Shown here: one piece after another, positions 32,320-43,531 of the stretch
Numbering within the stretch: position 1 is the stretch's first letter
Layout of the letters: each line of letters opens with the position of its first letter
Source: Paulinella micropora
Taxonomy: Eukaryota > Cercozoa > Imbricatea > Euglyphida
Direction of reading: 5' to 3'
NCBI GenBank assembly: GCA_009731375.1
Contig: BJOX01000045.1
Coordinates: 1,172,184 to 1,218,087, forward strand
DNA: 45,904 nt
Notes under the pieces: model-generated
What the model was told of the DNA's origin: nothing
Seen by the model: only the letters and a program-made list of their open reading frames with translations
Databases searched by the model: none
Position numbers and translations under genes: made by a program

Positions 32320-32625
32320 GTAAGAAGATTTAGATTTAGATTTATATTTAGATTAGATTAGATTAGATTAGATTAGATTAGATTAGATTAGATTAGCTTA
32401 CATTAGCTTAGCTTAGATTTAGATTAGATTCTAGATGAAGATAGGATAAGATAGGATAAGATAGGATAAGATAGGATAAGATAGATAGATAGATGAATGC
32501 TTAAGTCAGAGACTCGTTTCACACTTGACACTGTACACATGACCATAAGCATGTAACAGCATGCATAACTAGATGCTCATTTCCCGAAACAAGGTTTTAC
32601 GCTGAAATATTGTACTTGCTATTAG
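32320..32625. repeat. Intron with GATTA/GATA repeats and a micro-exon D relic
   Basis: GATTAGATTA and GATAGGATAA tracts. At about 32495, TGCTTAAGTCAGAGACTCG and the following ~60 bases resemble the 3' flank of micro-exon D3, a leftover without the exon itself. Confidence 0.65.
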
Positions 32626-32661
32626 CGGTGTCTCCGTCGCCGTCGCCGAGCGCTTCTCCAG
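32626..32661 (+). CDS. Ser/Pro linker exon L3
   Basis: 36 bases between GCTATTAG and CTCCAG|GTATAT, phase 1-1, coding VSPSPSPSASP. Cleaner than the linker in the 2.4-kb copies. A flexible spacer between Cys-rich units. Confidence 0.6.
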
Positions 32662-32899
32662 GTATATCGCATATGCGCAATATTATGTGTTTATTTACTA
32701 TTCTATTTATTTATTTTATTATTACTTTGTTAATTAATTACTATTACGTGTATTATTTATTTATTATTTGGTATACTTACTTTTTATATTATTATTTTAT
32801 GTTTATTCGTCGTATGTAATGTATGCAATGTATGTAATGTATGTAATGTATGCATGTATCTAGCTAATCTATCTACCTGTTTATCATCGTGCTACAAAG

Positions 32900-32957
32900 C
32901 CTGTCCCCTTAACACATACCAGAAGTGGATATGCGAATAGCGGCGCCCAATGCTTTG
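32900..32957 (+). pseudogene. Micro-exon D3 with 8-base deletion
   Basis: Compared with D1/D2, eight bases (TGGTACCT or an equivalent) are missing after ACCAGAA. The reading frame is lost and two Cys codons disappear. The donor is GTCAGA instead of GTAAAA. Confidence 0.7.
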
Positions 32958-33092
32958 GTCAGAGACTCGTTTCACACCTGACACTGAACACATAACCATA
33001 AGCATGTAACAGCATGCATCTCTCTCGCTCTCTCTCGCTCTCTAGATGGATAGTTGGATAGATGGATAGATAGATAGATAGATGGATAGATG

Positions 33093-33139
<47 letters not shown>

Positions 33140-33555
33140 TAGATAGATAGATTAGATTTTAGATTTTACTCTGTTACTACTGCTACTCTACTATCACTGT
33201 TACTACTACTACTCTACTACCACTGTAACCACTACTCTACTACCACTGTTACTACGACTACTCTACTACCACTGTTACTACTACTACTCTACTACCACTG
33301 TTACTACTACTACTCTACTACCACTGTTACTGCTACTACTCTACTACCACTGTTACTACTACTACTCTACTACCACTGTTACTACTACTAATCTACTACC
33401 ACTGTTACTACTACTACTCTATTACCACTGTTACTACTACTACTATACCACCACTGCTATCAACCGTTACCGTATTAACACTGCTGTACATATCGTTTCA
33501 TACAAGCATGCCCATGTAAATTGCAGACAGATCTACAACGTTTTCATTTTCTTAG
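32958..33555. repeat. TCTCTCGC, GATA and ACTACT repeats
   Basis: Same order as in the other copies. The ACTCTACTACCACTGTTACT unit of about 30 bases is repeated nine or more times at 33170-33470. Confidence 0.85.
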
Positions 33556-33765
33556 GGAGTGGGGGGGATGCACCCTGTGAAGATACAACGAATTGGATGA
33601 GCTATTATTTGATCGACTGCTATTATTATGGGTATGGTTGCGCGACCTACAAGAGTAAATATTGGTGCCTTAATGGGACCGCAGTCCCTGGAGAGGAGTG
33701 GAGACTGGGCGCTGCCTATAATTACCCAGAGCAGAATTGCTGCGCATGCGAGAAATCACAAACGG
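33556..33765 (+). CDS. Cys-rich domain exon K3
   Basis: 210 bases, phase 1-1. It reads DAPCEDTTNWMSYYLIDCYY, then YGCATYKSKYWCLNGTAVPG, then NYPEQNCCACEKSQTG. It carries an insertion in the first loop compared with K2, and Glu for Gly in the CCACGK motif. No later exon of the gene was found before the TC repeats. Confidence 0.68.
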
Positions 33766-34480
<715 letters not shown>

Positions 34481-35323
34481 NNNNNNNNNNNNNNNNNNNN
34501 NNNNNNNNNNNNNNNNNNNNNNNNNNNNNNNNNNNNNNNNNNNNNNNNNNNNNNNNNNNNNNNNNNNNNNNNNNNNNNNNNNNNNNNNNNNNNNNNNNNN
34601 NNNNNNNNNNNNNNNNNNNNNNNNNNNNNNNNNNNNNNNNNNNNNNNNNNNNNNNNNNNNNNNNNNNNNNNNNNNNNNNNNNNNNNNNNNNNNNNNNNNN
34701 NNNNNNNNNNNNNNNNNNNNNNNNNNNNNNNNNNNNNNNNNNNNNNNNNNNNNNNNNNNNNNNNNNNNNNNNNNNNNNNNNNNNNNNNNNNNNNNNNNNN
34801 NNNNNNNNNNNNNNNNNNNNNNNNNNNNNNNNNNNNNNNNNNNNNNNNNNNNNNNNNNNNNNNNNNNNNNNNNNNNNNNNNNNNNNNNNNNNNNNNNNNN
34901 NNNNNNNNNNNNNNNNNNNNNNNNNNNNNNNNNNNNNNNNNNNNNNNNNNNNNNNNNNNNNNNNNNNNNNNNNNNNNNNNNNNNNNNNNNNNNNNNNNNN
35001 NNNNNNNNNNNNNNNNNNNNNNNNNNNNNNNNNNNNNNNNNNNNNNNNNNNNNNNNNNNNNNNNNNNNNNNNNNNNNNNNNNNNNNNNNNNNNNNNNNNN
35101 NNNNNNNNNNNNNNNNNNNNNNNNNNNNNNNNNNNNNNNNNNNNNNNNNNNNNNNNNNNNNNNNNNNNNNNNNNNNNNNNNNNNNNNNNNNNNNNNNNNN
35201 NNNNNNNNNNNNNNNNNNNNNNNNNNNNNNNNNNNNNNNNNNNNNNNNNNNNNNNNNNNNNNNNNNNNNNNNNNNNNNNNNNNNNNNNNNNNNNNNNNNN
35301 NNNNNNNNNNNNNNNNNNNNNNN
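34481..35323. other. Assembly gap (843 N) inside (TC)n
   Basis: N run bordered on both sides by TC repeat. Confidence 0.97.
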
Positions 35324-35592
35324 CTCTCTCTCTCTCTCTCTCTCTCTCGCTCGCTCTCTCTCTCTCTCTCGCTCTTTCTCTCTCGCTCACTCTTTCTCTC
35401 TCGCTCACTTTTTCTCTCTCGCTCGCTCTCTCTCTCTCGTCGCTCTCTCGCTCTCTCGCTCTCTCTCGCTCTCTCTCGCTCTCTCTCTCTCTCTATCTCT
35501 CTATCTCTCTCTCTCTCGCTCTATCTCGCTCTCTCGCTCTCTCTCTCGCTCTCTCGTGCGCTTTCTTTGTTGCTGCCAACTTTCTCTTGGCG
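35324..35592. repeat. (TC)n / TCGC repeat
   Basis: Continuation of the tract on the far side of the gap. Confidence 0.9.
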
Positions 35593-35700
35593 CAGCAGCA
35601 ACTTCTAAACATGCAAAGCTTGCGCTTCCAAGCGATAACTAGGCAATTCTTGCAGGCATTATCAGAAAATGTGTGGATTGGATTGTATGCAGTTGTGGTT
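35593..35700 (+). CDS. Possible exon resembling part of a C-type-lectin-like domain
   Basis: After TCTTGGCGCAG the plus strand reads QQLLNMQSLRFQAITRQFLQ, then ALSENVWIGLYAVV. FLQ-L-ENVWIGL resembles the WIGL strand of C-type-lectin-like domains. An internal AG (TTCTTGCAG) could also be the acceptor. There is no partner exon, so this is a hint only. Confidence 0.25.
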
Positions 35701-35717
35701 TTTTGCCGTGTACAGCC

Positions 35718-35767
<50 letters not shown>

Positions 35768-35839
35768 CTAATCTATTCTATCTATTTGTTTTATTCATCG
35801 TAATTTTTATCATTCTCACTGCTACTAATGCTACTAATG

Positions 35840-35902
<63 letters not shown>

Positions 35903-36785
35903 TTTTCCGAGTCGTCATTACTTTCAGTGCAGCAGTTCTCATATTCCTTTCTTTACATCGTGCATGCACTAACAAAATATATTTGATTTATTAAGAGTCT
36001 GTTATGCTTCTGCATCAGACACGTTCGTCTTGTCATGAACTGTTTCTTGATTAGCGTGTCTCTGCCCGAACGGCGTGGCAAGTACAGGTGCAACGGTTTG
36101 TAGCAGCACACAAACCTCATGTTTCCAGCTGCCATGCAGGTTTTTATCAAGCTTCGACATGCCAAGGTTGGTTAACCATCCTTCTTCTTTCTTTTTTTCT
36201 TTTTATTTCTTTTCTTCCTTTCTTTTCTTTCTTTTCTTTCTTTTCTTTCTTTTTTTTTCTTTTCTTTCTTTCTTTTTTTTCTTTTCTTTCTTTCTTTTCT
36301 TTTCTTTTCTTTTCTTTCCTTTCTTTTCTTTCTTTTCTTTCTTTTCTTTCTTTCTTTCCTTTTCTTTTTTTTCTTTCTTTCCTTTTCTTTTCTTTTCTTT
36401 CTTTCTTTTCTTTTCTTTTTCTCTGTTTCTCTTTTTTCTTTCTTACTTCCCTTTACTTCCCTCTACTTTCCTTTACTTTCCTTTCCTTTCCTTTACTTTA
36501 CTTTGCTTATAACTTTACTTTATTTTACTTTATTTTACTTTCTTTTACTTTACTTTACTTTACTTTACTTTACTCATAACTTTACTTTAGTTTACTTTAG
36601 TTTACTTTAGTTTACTTTACTTTACTTTACTTTACTTTACTTTACTTTACTTTACGTTCCTTTACTTTACTTTCCTTTACTTTACTTTTCCTTTTCAAGT
36701 ATGATATTAATGTAGACATGTGCCATTATGCATGTCATGTATGCAATGAATGCACGTACACATGCACGCATAGATACTGTACTAG
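35701..36785. repeat. TATC, ACTACT, TTTC and TTTAC repeats
   Basis: (TATC)n lies at 35719-35767, (TAC)n at 35845-35900, TTTC/TTTTC at 36180-36440 and CTTTA units at 36440-36690. A short unique piece at 35900-36175 holds no sure exon. Confidence 0.85.
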
Positions 36786-37295
36786 ATGCGCTTTGCATCC
36801 GCATTTCTGTTTGGAGTTGCGCCTGCATTTCTATGTCTCCAAAGCTTCTCTGACAAGAAAGGAGTAGATCCTTTAGAACGTTTCAGAAGGCATGAGGGCA
36901 GGGCACCCATACCGCGGCCGGCTAGCTCAGTCCCCACCGTGGCTTCCGTATCCTCCCCAGCCCCAGACACCTTAGCTCGCTTCAGAGCTCACTATAATCT
37001 GCCATCAACCACTGGTTTATCTGCCGCTTTCACATCTGCCTCTACTAGTACCACCAGTGCGAGTTCTAGCAGCAGCAGTAGCAGCAGCAGTAGCAGCAGC
37101 AGCGCAGCGAGGCTCGTGCTTCCTGACAGTATGCATACACGACCCACTCCTTTACCATTCTTCCACGCGTACGATACTGTTGCTCCCATTCTTCGCCGCC
37201 AGGCAGCGTCCAAGACTTCCAAGGCAACAGTTACTCCAGGAGGCCCGAGCGTAGAGGAACTGTCAGAACAGGAAGTGGAGGACTTGAAGCTGTAG
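36786..37295 (+). CDS. Ser-rich ORF upstream of the transposase-like gene
   Basis: 169 residues. The start is hydrophobic (MRFASAFLFGVAPAFLCLQS), followed by two similar pieces, DPLERFRRHEGRAPIPRP and DTLARFRAHYNLPST, a Ser run at about residues 93-106, and an acidic end VEELSEQEVEDLKL and TAG. GTAAGAT directly follows the stop, so the reading may splice into the next frame. The start Met may not be the true one. Function unknown, possibly the N-terminal part of the transposon protein that follows. Confidence 0.5.
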   Translation: MRFASAFLFGVAPAFLCLQSFSDKKGVDPLERFRRHEGRAPIPRPASSVPTVASVSSPAPDTLARFRAHYNLPSTTGLSAAFTSASTSTTSASSSSSSSSSSSSSSAARLVLPDSMHTRPTPLPFFHAYDTVAPILRRQAASKTSKATVTPGGPSVEELSEQEVEDLKL

Positions 37296-37328
37296 GTAAG
37301 ATATGATGCACCGATTCAGAGAAGGAAA

Positions 37329-38963
37329 GTGGCACGTAAAACAGGCAGAGCTTACATCATGCGAAAGAGAAAGCAAGGAATTCCACAAGAGATCAGGCCG
37401 GCAGCCAGAGAGCGCTTACTTGGCATTACTTTACTGGACCTCGATCATCGGTTTCATTCTCGTTGCTGTGAAAAACTATACTGCTATATGTTTGTGTTAA
37501 CTGAGCACTGCATACAAGCACGCATCAAAAATGTGTGTAAGTCGCTGAAGGAACTGACATCCTGGACTGCGTCACAGGTAGAAGCGTTTGACACTGGTGG
37601 GGTCAGACAGTACCGCATTCGAGGGCGCCCTGTATGCAGGACAATGTGGCAGCGTTACCATGGCGTAGGAAAAAGAACTGTTGGACGCGCTCTCAAACTA
37701 TACGAGCGCAACAAAGCGTTCTATCTCAGCGGAGGCTCACTTTCGGGGCGTGTATGCCAGGATGACTGGATATATAGTATCATGTTCAACTATTTCGTGC
37801 AGAACGTAGAAACTATAGCTGACGGTATCTGGCACTTGCAGCAGAAGATAGATGACTTTACTAACATGTACGAGTACATATGCAAGGAGTGGAAAACGGA
37901 GATTCCGGGTGTTGGGAAGCCTCCTGGACCCCCTCCTTCCATCAAAGCAGTGAAGAAAGTTCAAAAGCGTGATTGGTCCCACGTGAGGGAGATGCGCAAG
38001 GGTGAGTATGGTGTGTGCAAGACATGCTGGGACCTTATGATGGAAAGAGAACAAGGGTTTTCCGGACAGTTCAGTGCATCTGAGTTTAAAGCACGCAACA
38101 CTCTCCATCATAAAATCCACCAGATTTGCCGCAAGCATCACCAAAACCGCATTACCCAAGCAGCCGTAGCCCACCAATGGCTATCTTGTTTCACGATTGA
38201 CACGTCGAAGCCTTTTTACATACCGTCCGCGCGTCGTATTCTTGATGACTTTAAGAACAGGAGGGTGATGGAGCTCATGTGGGGCGGTGCCATTATTTTT
38301 GGTGGGAAGATTGAATATTTCCTGGCGCACGGCCCTGGCATCCAGCACGGTGCTAACGCGAATGTCACGTTCCTTTATCATATGCTGCGCGCTGATCTTT
38401 TTGATCCCAAAACTATGTCTGCGGACGAGCTGGATCTTGAGATAGATGGTGCCGGCAATAACACTGCGATGCATGCGCAATTGTTTTACTGCCTTCTGTG
38501 CAAAGCCACTTGGGAAAACCGTGTCCGTACCAACCGGTGCCCCCGACATCACACTCACAACATTCAAGACCAGAGACACTACATAATCAGACATTTTGGT
38601 TGGAGCAAGACTCTCACCACCACTAACCTCGCGCAAGGCCTCTTCAAGATGATGCTTATGTACAAGAACAGTGAGCGGCGCGTGATCTTGTTGCTACTCA
38701 CCCAGAACTACAACTGGGAAGAGTACTTTGAACCGTGCGCCAACCTCAACGTCAAGTACACCAACAAACCGTTGTCGTGGCAGTACACAGCCTCTTCTGA
38801 TGAAGGTGACATGCCAACGCTGAGTAGAAACAGCAGGCCTAGGGCGACGCAGATCCTATTTGGTGCGGAGAGGGTGGTGAGGCTGGCGGCGATTCGATCA
38901 AATTCTATATCCGGGAACCCATCCTTGAACGTCCGAACCCAATTCCTCCTATTAACTGGGTAA
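37329..38963 (+). CDS. Transposase-like protein (DUF7869-like)
   Basis: 544 residues without introns. Near the start are RLLGITLLDLDHRFHSRCCE and YCYMF, then QYRIRGRPVCRTMWQRYHGV (residues ~95-115), CKTCWDLM with downstream His/Cys (IHQICRKHHQNR), FTIDTSKPFYIPS (a candidate first Asp), LDLEIDGAGNNTAMHAQLFY (candidate second Asp) and RHHTHNIQDQRHYIIRHFGW. DGAGNN followed by HTHN-QDQ parallels the DN-GQNKN and GHTHEDIDQ blocks of DUF7869-type transposon proteins; that identification is from memory. From about 38843 a second frame (SIKFYIREPILERP, PPINWVTEKQKEDLQS) looks like the real C terminus, so a frameshift is likely near 38843-38890. Confidence 0.65.
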   Translation: MARKTGRAYIMRKRKQGIPQEIRPAARERLLGITLLDLDHRFHSRCCEKLYCYMFVLTEHCIQARIKNVCKSLKELTSWTASQVEAFDTGGVRQYRIRGRPVCRTMWQRYHGVGKRTVGRALKLYERNKAFYLSGGSLSGRVCQDDWIYSIMFNYFVQNVETIADGIWHLQQKIDDFTNMYEYICKEWKTEIPGVGKPPGPPPSIKAVKKVQKRDWSHVREMRKGEYGVCKTCWDLMMEREQGFSGQFSASEFKARNTLHHKIHQICRKHHQNRITQAAVAHQWLSCFTIDTSKPFYIPSARRILDDFKNRRVMELMWGGAIIFGGKIEYFLAHGPGIQHGANANVTFLYHMLRADLFDPKTMSADELDLEIDGAGNNTAMHAQLFYCLLCKATWENRVRTNRCPRHHTHNIQDQRHYIIRHFGWSKTLTTTNLAQGLFKMMLMYKNSERRVILLLLTQNYNWEEYFEPCANLNVKYTNKPLSWQYTASSDEGDMPTLSRNSRPRATQILFGAERVVRLAAIRSNSISGNPSLNVRTQFLLLTG

Positions 38964-38969
38964 CTGAAA

Positions 38970-39110
38970 AACAAAAAGAAGATCTTCAATCAATTTTTGG
39001 TGGTGACGGGAAAGGTCCCTTATCTGTCACGGGAAAAATAAAAAGAATAGTCCTTGTCAAATCTCTCTTGAGAAAGACAACCGGTGGCCTAATGCTGCGC
39101 AAGCTTCTCA
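38970..39110 (+). pseudogene. Out-of-frame C-terminal end of the transposase-like gene
   Basis: The frame opened at 38843 continues through GKGPLSVTGKIKRIVLVKSL to about 39080, then merges into the copia-like sequence. The border between the two elements is not clear. Confidence 0.4.
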
Positions 39111-40928
39111 TTTGACTTATGGTTTGTTTTGTGGGTATCATGCAAAAAAACAAGATAAAGAGTACCCTTTGCTTGACCTAGCTGTCAGCCCAGACCTCCG
39201 TCCTCCTAGATCCCCTTACTATCCAGACGAGAGAGGTTTGCGAGAAGATGCAAAAGCGAGAGGCATAATCATACCGCACAACCTCACTACCACATTCACA
39301 GACCAAACTCCACAGAGGGAGGGAGAAGAGCGAAAGGGGAATGAGGGGGAGTAAGCGTCTAGGGACACCACCGCAAAAACACACCTCCACCACACAAACA
39401 CCTCACACCGCATCATCTGCACGAGGCACGCAACCTGCTGAAACGCCAATGCAAAGAGAGAGTAGTGAGGAAGAAGAAGATGAAGAAGAGATGGACGAAT
39501 ATGATGATGAAAATGACTCTAGATGCTCTGATGAAATCAGACATGATGCGGCTATGGCAGCATGTATGAATGATGATGATGTAGACACGGAATTTCTGCA
39601 ATTTACGCGAAAGGGGAATGTTAGGAAATATTTTCGGAAGCATAATATTATGAAGGAGACTCACGATGCGAGTGGGAGTCTGGCATCTGCCGGACTGCCC
39701 AGTGTTGCAGTAGGGACCGGAGGCCAAGAGGAAGCAACGGGGAGGCACTGCAGCAACACCAACACATCAACCAGGTCCAACACCCCAAGCAAAACCACAC
39801 ACCAACACACCACCCATCATCACTTTCAAAGACATAGCACAGCTCGCTCAACAACTCACAACAACATGCATTAGAGAAAGCAGTGGTGAGGTGAAGAGAG
39901 TGAGTGAAGGGAAGTTAGTGCTAGATGAGTTATTGACAGATGTGGTGAGAGCGATAGAGGGAGTGTATATAGCACACGCAGCACGCACAACAATATCCCC
40001 ACCAACACAGACCCAAAACAGCAACACCTCACAGCCACCAGCACCATCACAACACAAGAACAGCAAACAGAACTATGCACTAGTGTTAGATGGGGAAGGG
40101 GGGCGAGACAGAAAGAACACGATAGTTCAGGATAGCGGGTCGTCCCGAGACATTGCATGCAACCCTGAAATATTACACGACATTAAGTCCGTACCCCCTG
40201 TCAAGCTAATTACAGGTAGTAGAGAGTGTGAGATAGGACAGGAGGGGACGGCAAGAGTGACGCGTATCAATGGACACGGTAGACTAATTACGGTGTCAAG
40301 GCCAATGCTCCTTGACGCCAGGTTACACGTGAATATTGCTTCAACCGGCAGGATGGATTATACCCATCACCGGTCTATCATCCATAAAAATAGACAGTTG
40401 GTCATACTCAAACACCCCATGAGACTAGAGGAGAAAGACGTACTTGTCAGAGGTAGGCTCATGTCAACCTTCCTTTATAGGTGGGACAATGAATTTGACA
40501 CTCCATGGCCATTAGACATCAATGAGCGTTATGAACCCCCACAGAATAAGAATAGGGGTGTGGTGGGGTAAAAGGGGAGGGAAACCCCAAGAGAGAAAGA
40601 CAGGAATGTAGACAGGCAGAGTGCAAAACAGGGGAAGTAACGCTGTATGCGTCTTATCCCTGCAAGCCTGGTGCGATTAGAAAGGTAGGTATAGAATTGT
40701 TCCATTATGCATGTGACACTATAGCATTAAGAAGATGAGAGCTTTGGCAAATGCATTAGGCATAAAGCTAGTAGGAGATGAGAAGAAAGTAGAGTTTTGT
40801 GAATCATGCATGATAGGTAAGGCGAAGCAGTTGCCTAGGTTTAAAGTTAATAAGATAGAGAGAGCTAGTAAGACACGAGTAGTATTACACATGAGAAGTT
40901 CGCAAGCTATAAACGCAATGAGACTATG
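39070..40928 (+). pseudogene. Decayed Ty1/copia retrotransposon fragment (gag-like, protease, pre-integrase)
   Basis: Pieces lie in different frames. LTYGLFCGYHAKKQDKEYPL (39106 on) may be a gag Cys/His part. An acidic ORF at 39341-39874 has EEDEEEMDEYDDE and ends before a second frame. 39891-40571 contains QDSGSSRDIACNPEILHDI (D at 40131), the protease active-site motif with the usual copia downstream pattern. 40620-40928 contains MRALANALGIKLVGDEKKVE, then FCESCMIGKAKQLPRFKVNK, the C-x-x-C-GK pre-integrase block. It stops there, with no integrase core, reverse transcriptase or LTR. It is broken by several frameshifts and is a dead 5' fragment. Confidence 0.75.
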
Positions 40929-41037
40929 AGACGCTAAAATAGTGTCACTTTCCTGTTCCGGCTTGTTCCAGGTGAGTCGTGGAGCTGTAATGATGTTTCC
41001 ATTCATTGTTATTAATAAATATTTTTTAAAAAAATAA
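40929..41037. other. Unique spacer
   Basis: Short AT-rich sequence with TTTTTTAAAAAAATAA. Nothing coding is seen. Confidence 0.5.
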
Positions 41038-41745
41038 TTCCTGCACTTGACTTTAATTTTTTCGAAAAAAAACCATGTTGGAGCAAAAGTGAAAAACTCC
41101 AAGTCCACGTAAAAAATTTTTTTCCCCAAATTCCACGGAAATGTTATTTTTTTTGCGTATTCCTATATTTTTGACATTTTCTTGCATTATTAGCTGCTGC
41201 AGATGCTCCTTATTCTCACACATGACCCAAACGACTTCAAAAAAGCGACTGTCGTGGCACCAAAAAAATTCATCTTTTTAATACCTGCTTCGGTATGTCC
41301 ATGGAGCACACAGCCCCTCACCGACCGCCCCCGTCCATACTAGACTCATAACACACGCAGAAAATAACAATGAAACACAAATAAAATAAATCTTACACTT
41401 GACTTCAACCTTTTTTGGAAAAAAATCATTTAGGAGCGATAGTGAAAACTCCAAGTCCATGTAAAAAAAAATTTCCTCCTAAATCCTCTGAAGTGTTTCT
41501 TTTTTAAGCGTATTACTGTATTTTGGAGTTTTGCTGTGATTAATAGCTGCTACAAATGCTCCCTATTCTCATACAGGACCCAAATGACTTCAAAATAGCG
41601 ACTGTCGTGGCACCAAAAAATTCATCTTTTTAATACCTGCTTCGGTATGTCCATGGAGCGTACAGCCCCTCACCGACCGCCCCCGTCCATACTAGACTCA
41701 TAACACACGCAGCAAATAACAATGAAACACAAATAAAATGAAGAA
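41038..41745. repeat. 352-bp unit in tandem duplication
   Basis: Two copies begin near CCTGCACTTGACTT (41038) and CTTACACTTGACTTC (41391). Shared blocks such as GACTGTCGTGGCACCAAAAA, CTTCGGTATGTCCATGGAGC and AACAATGAAACACAAATAAA lie 352 bases apart. Copies differ by roughly 10 percent. No coding signal. Confidence 0.88.
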
Positions 41746-41989
41746 AAAATAAAATAATCGAAGCCTTGTCCTGGCCTGGGTCACATACGCAGCATCGGGC
41801 ACTTCAAAAATTGTTGCCCGTAATCCCAGCAAAAGACATGAGTAAATCCAGACAGATCTTATGCAGGGGTTGCATTTCAGAGACGTTCACGAGGTGCTCA
41901 GCGGACGCGTGAATGTCCACAAGAAGCCTACCTATCTCCACAGCTAGGTATACCTTACCCTGGAATATCACAGGACCCATGGCTGTTGC
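41746..41989. other. 3' flank of the minus-strand gene
   Basis: No gene is recognised. It may hold the 3' UTR. Confidence 0.5.
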
Positions 41990-42232
41990 TCACTGGTCCT
42001 CCTGGTCACTCCCTTCCTCTGGAACGTACAATGACGATTGGATGCTCGTCTCGCTGTCTGAAGATCCATCTAATTCTGCATACGATACTGGCTTCTGTTG
42101 GCGTCGGGGGGGTGCCGCAGCCTGAAGTGGCTCAGACTCACGCATCATAGTTGCATCTACCTCTTCAACCATGCGCTGTCTCTTGGGCCGCCGCGCCGCT
42201 CTCGACTGGCCCCCAGACTGGTTGCGCTTGCG
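41990..42232 (-). CDS. Minus-strand gene, last exon: basic nuclear-localisation-type segment and acidic tail
   Basis: The acceptor is TGTTTTAG at 42233, in phase 0. It reads RKRNQSGGQSRAARRPKRQR, a bipartite NLS-like cluster, then MVEEVDATMMRESEPL, and ends YVPEEGSDQEDQ and stop. It joins in frame to the exon that ends CGG|GTACTA at 42340. Confidence 0.65.
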   Translation of the reverse strand, partial: RKRNQSGGQSRAARRPKRQRMVEEVDATMMRESEPLQAAAPPRRQQKPVSYAELDGSSDSETSIQSSLYVPEEGSDQEDQ

Positions 42233-42339
42233 CTAAAACAGGGAAACAACAAACAAACAAGGAATTAATCCGTCCAGAGCTACAACGAAAAAAATCTTCA
42301 ACAACCAAAAACCTACGCCCTTAGTACCGCCCTTAGTAC

Positions 42340-43322
42340 CCGTTTGAATTCTCCACCGCCATCCACGTCACCACCGCTGGCTCCGATGCCTGCACCACCG
42401 CTGGCTCCGACGCCTGCACCACCGCAATCACTGCAGGCCTGAAGCTGATGATGCGCGATAATAGCTGCAGCCATCTGTCGCTTCGTCTGGCCCTCACTTT
42501 GCAATCCGTGCTCTCGGCAAAATTTCACCAGAACGGGCCGGGTCATTTTGCTGGCCAGCGTCTTTGCCTGAAGACCCTCCCGCTCCAACAGTTGCTCGAT
42601 GGTGTACTGCCTTGCTGGTCGCCGTCCGCCTGACTGGGCACTTTCTTGCCAGTCCGTGCGCCCTGCGCCTTGCGGGTCCATAGCCTTTTCGTACCTGATT
42701 TGCGCTCGGGCCCTGTCACGGGCGCGTTTGGAAGGACGTCCCTCCCTGTTGCGGACGCTCGAAGTTGCTCTGCAACCCGGAATGTGCAGCTCAGGAGCAT
42801 CTTGCTTTCGAACTGGCCTTTCCAAATAATGCGAGCAGCCCTTACAGAGGTCGCGGAAGTTTTCGCGTGTGCGCAAAACCCAGAGCCACCCTGGGCCACA
42901 CACACATGGGGTAGGGGGAGGGGAGGGAGAGAGACAGAGAGAGGAAGAGAGAAAAAAAGAAAGAATGAGGGGGGGGGGGGGGGGGCCTCTCTCGTGGTGA
43001 GGAGTTTCCCGTGCGATCACTATCCCTGGTTCCCACTTCCTGTCTCCCTTTGCGTCTATGAAAGAGTACCTAATTGAGCAGCAGTCACGAATTCCCCTTG
43101 CTTTGACACCATTCACAACTGTCGAAATGTCTGGGCTTTCGTTGCTAGGCTCCCCGCCGGAGAAATCCCGAAGAACCATATCTTTTATGGCAGGGACAAT
43201 AATACACCTAGTATCGGGATCGTCTCCAAACAGTCTGGCAAAGTCTTCCGGTTTGGAAAAGGGCTGATTGCTGTCGAGCTGGTGCTTCCAAGCAATGGCT
43301 TTCAGAGAGTTACCCAGAATAT
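42340..43322 (-). CDS. Minus-strand gene, exon(s) with Cys cluster and SAP-like motif
   Basis: The acceptor is TGTAATAG at 43323, in phase 1. It reads DILGNSLKAIAWKHQLDSNQ, then VKARGIRDCCSIRYSFIDAK, KWEPGIV, then (after a G/C run and AG-rich stretch at 42895-42990 that may be a small intron) WVLRTRENFRDLCKGCSHYL, a basic stretch, and MTRPVLVKFCREHGLQSEGQ, then KRQMAAAII. The last block has the helix-loop-helix spacing of a SAP DNA-binding motif. GASGGAG repeats precede the donor. Nuclear, DNA-binding role inferred. Confidence 0.6.
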
Positions 43323-43531
43323 CTATTACAGACAGAAATTGTGGTAACAGTAACAATACTAGTAGTAGTAGCTAGGGTTTCTGGGGGCGCATGGAAGAGA
43401 AGCTTGTGACGTTTTTTCTTTTTTATCCACACAAGCTTCTTATCCTATGCCAGTAGCAAGCACTGAGTTTTTTTTTTTTCCAGGTACTGTAAAGAGAGAG
43501 ATAGAGAGAAAGAGAGGTGCAACAATGTTAC

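Noticed and set aside
36075-36579. Phe-rich ORFs of 145-163 residues
   Set aside because: TTTC and CTTTA repeat translations.
42842-43036. Pro/Phe/Ser-rich frames near 42900-43000
   Set aside because: Poly-C and TC tract within or next to a small intron.
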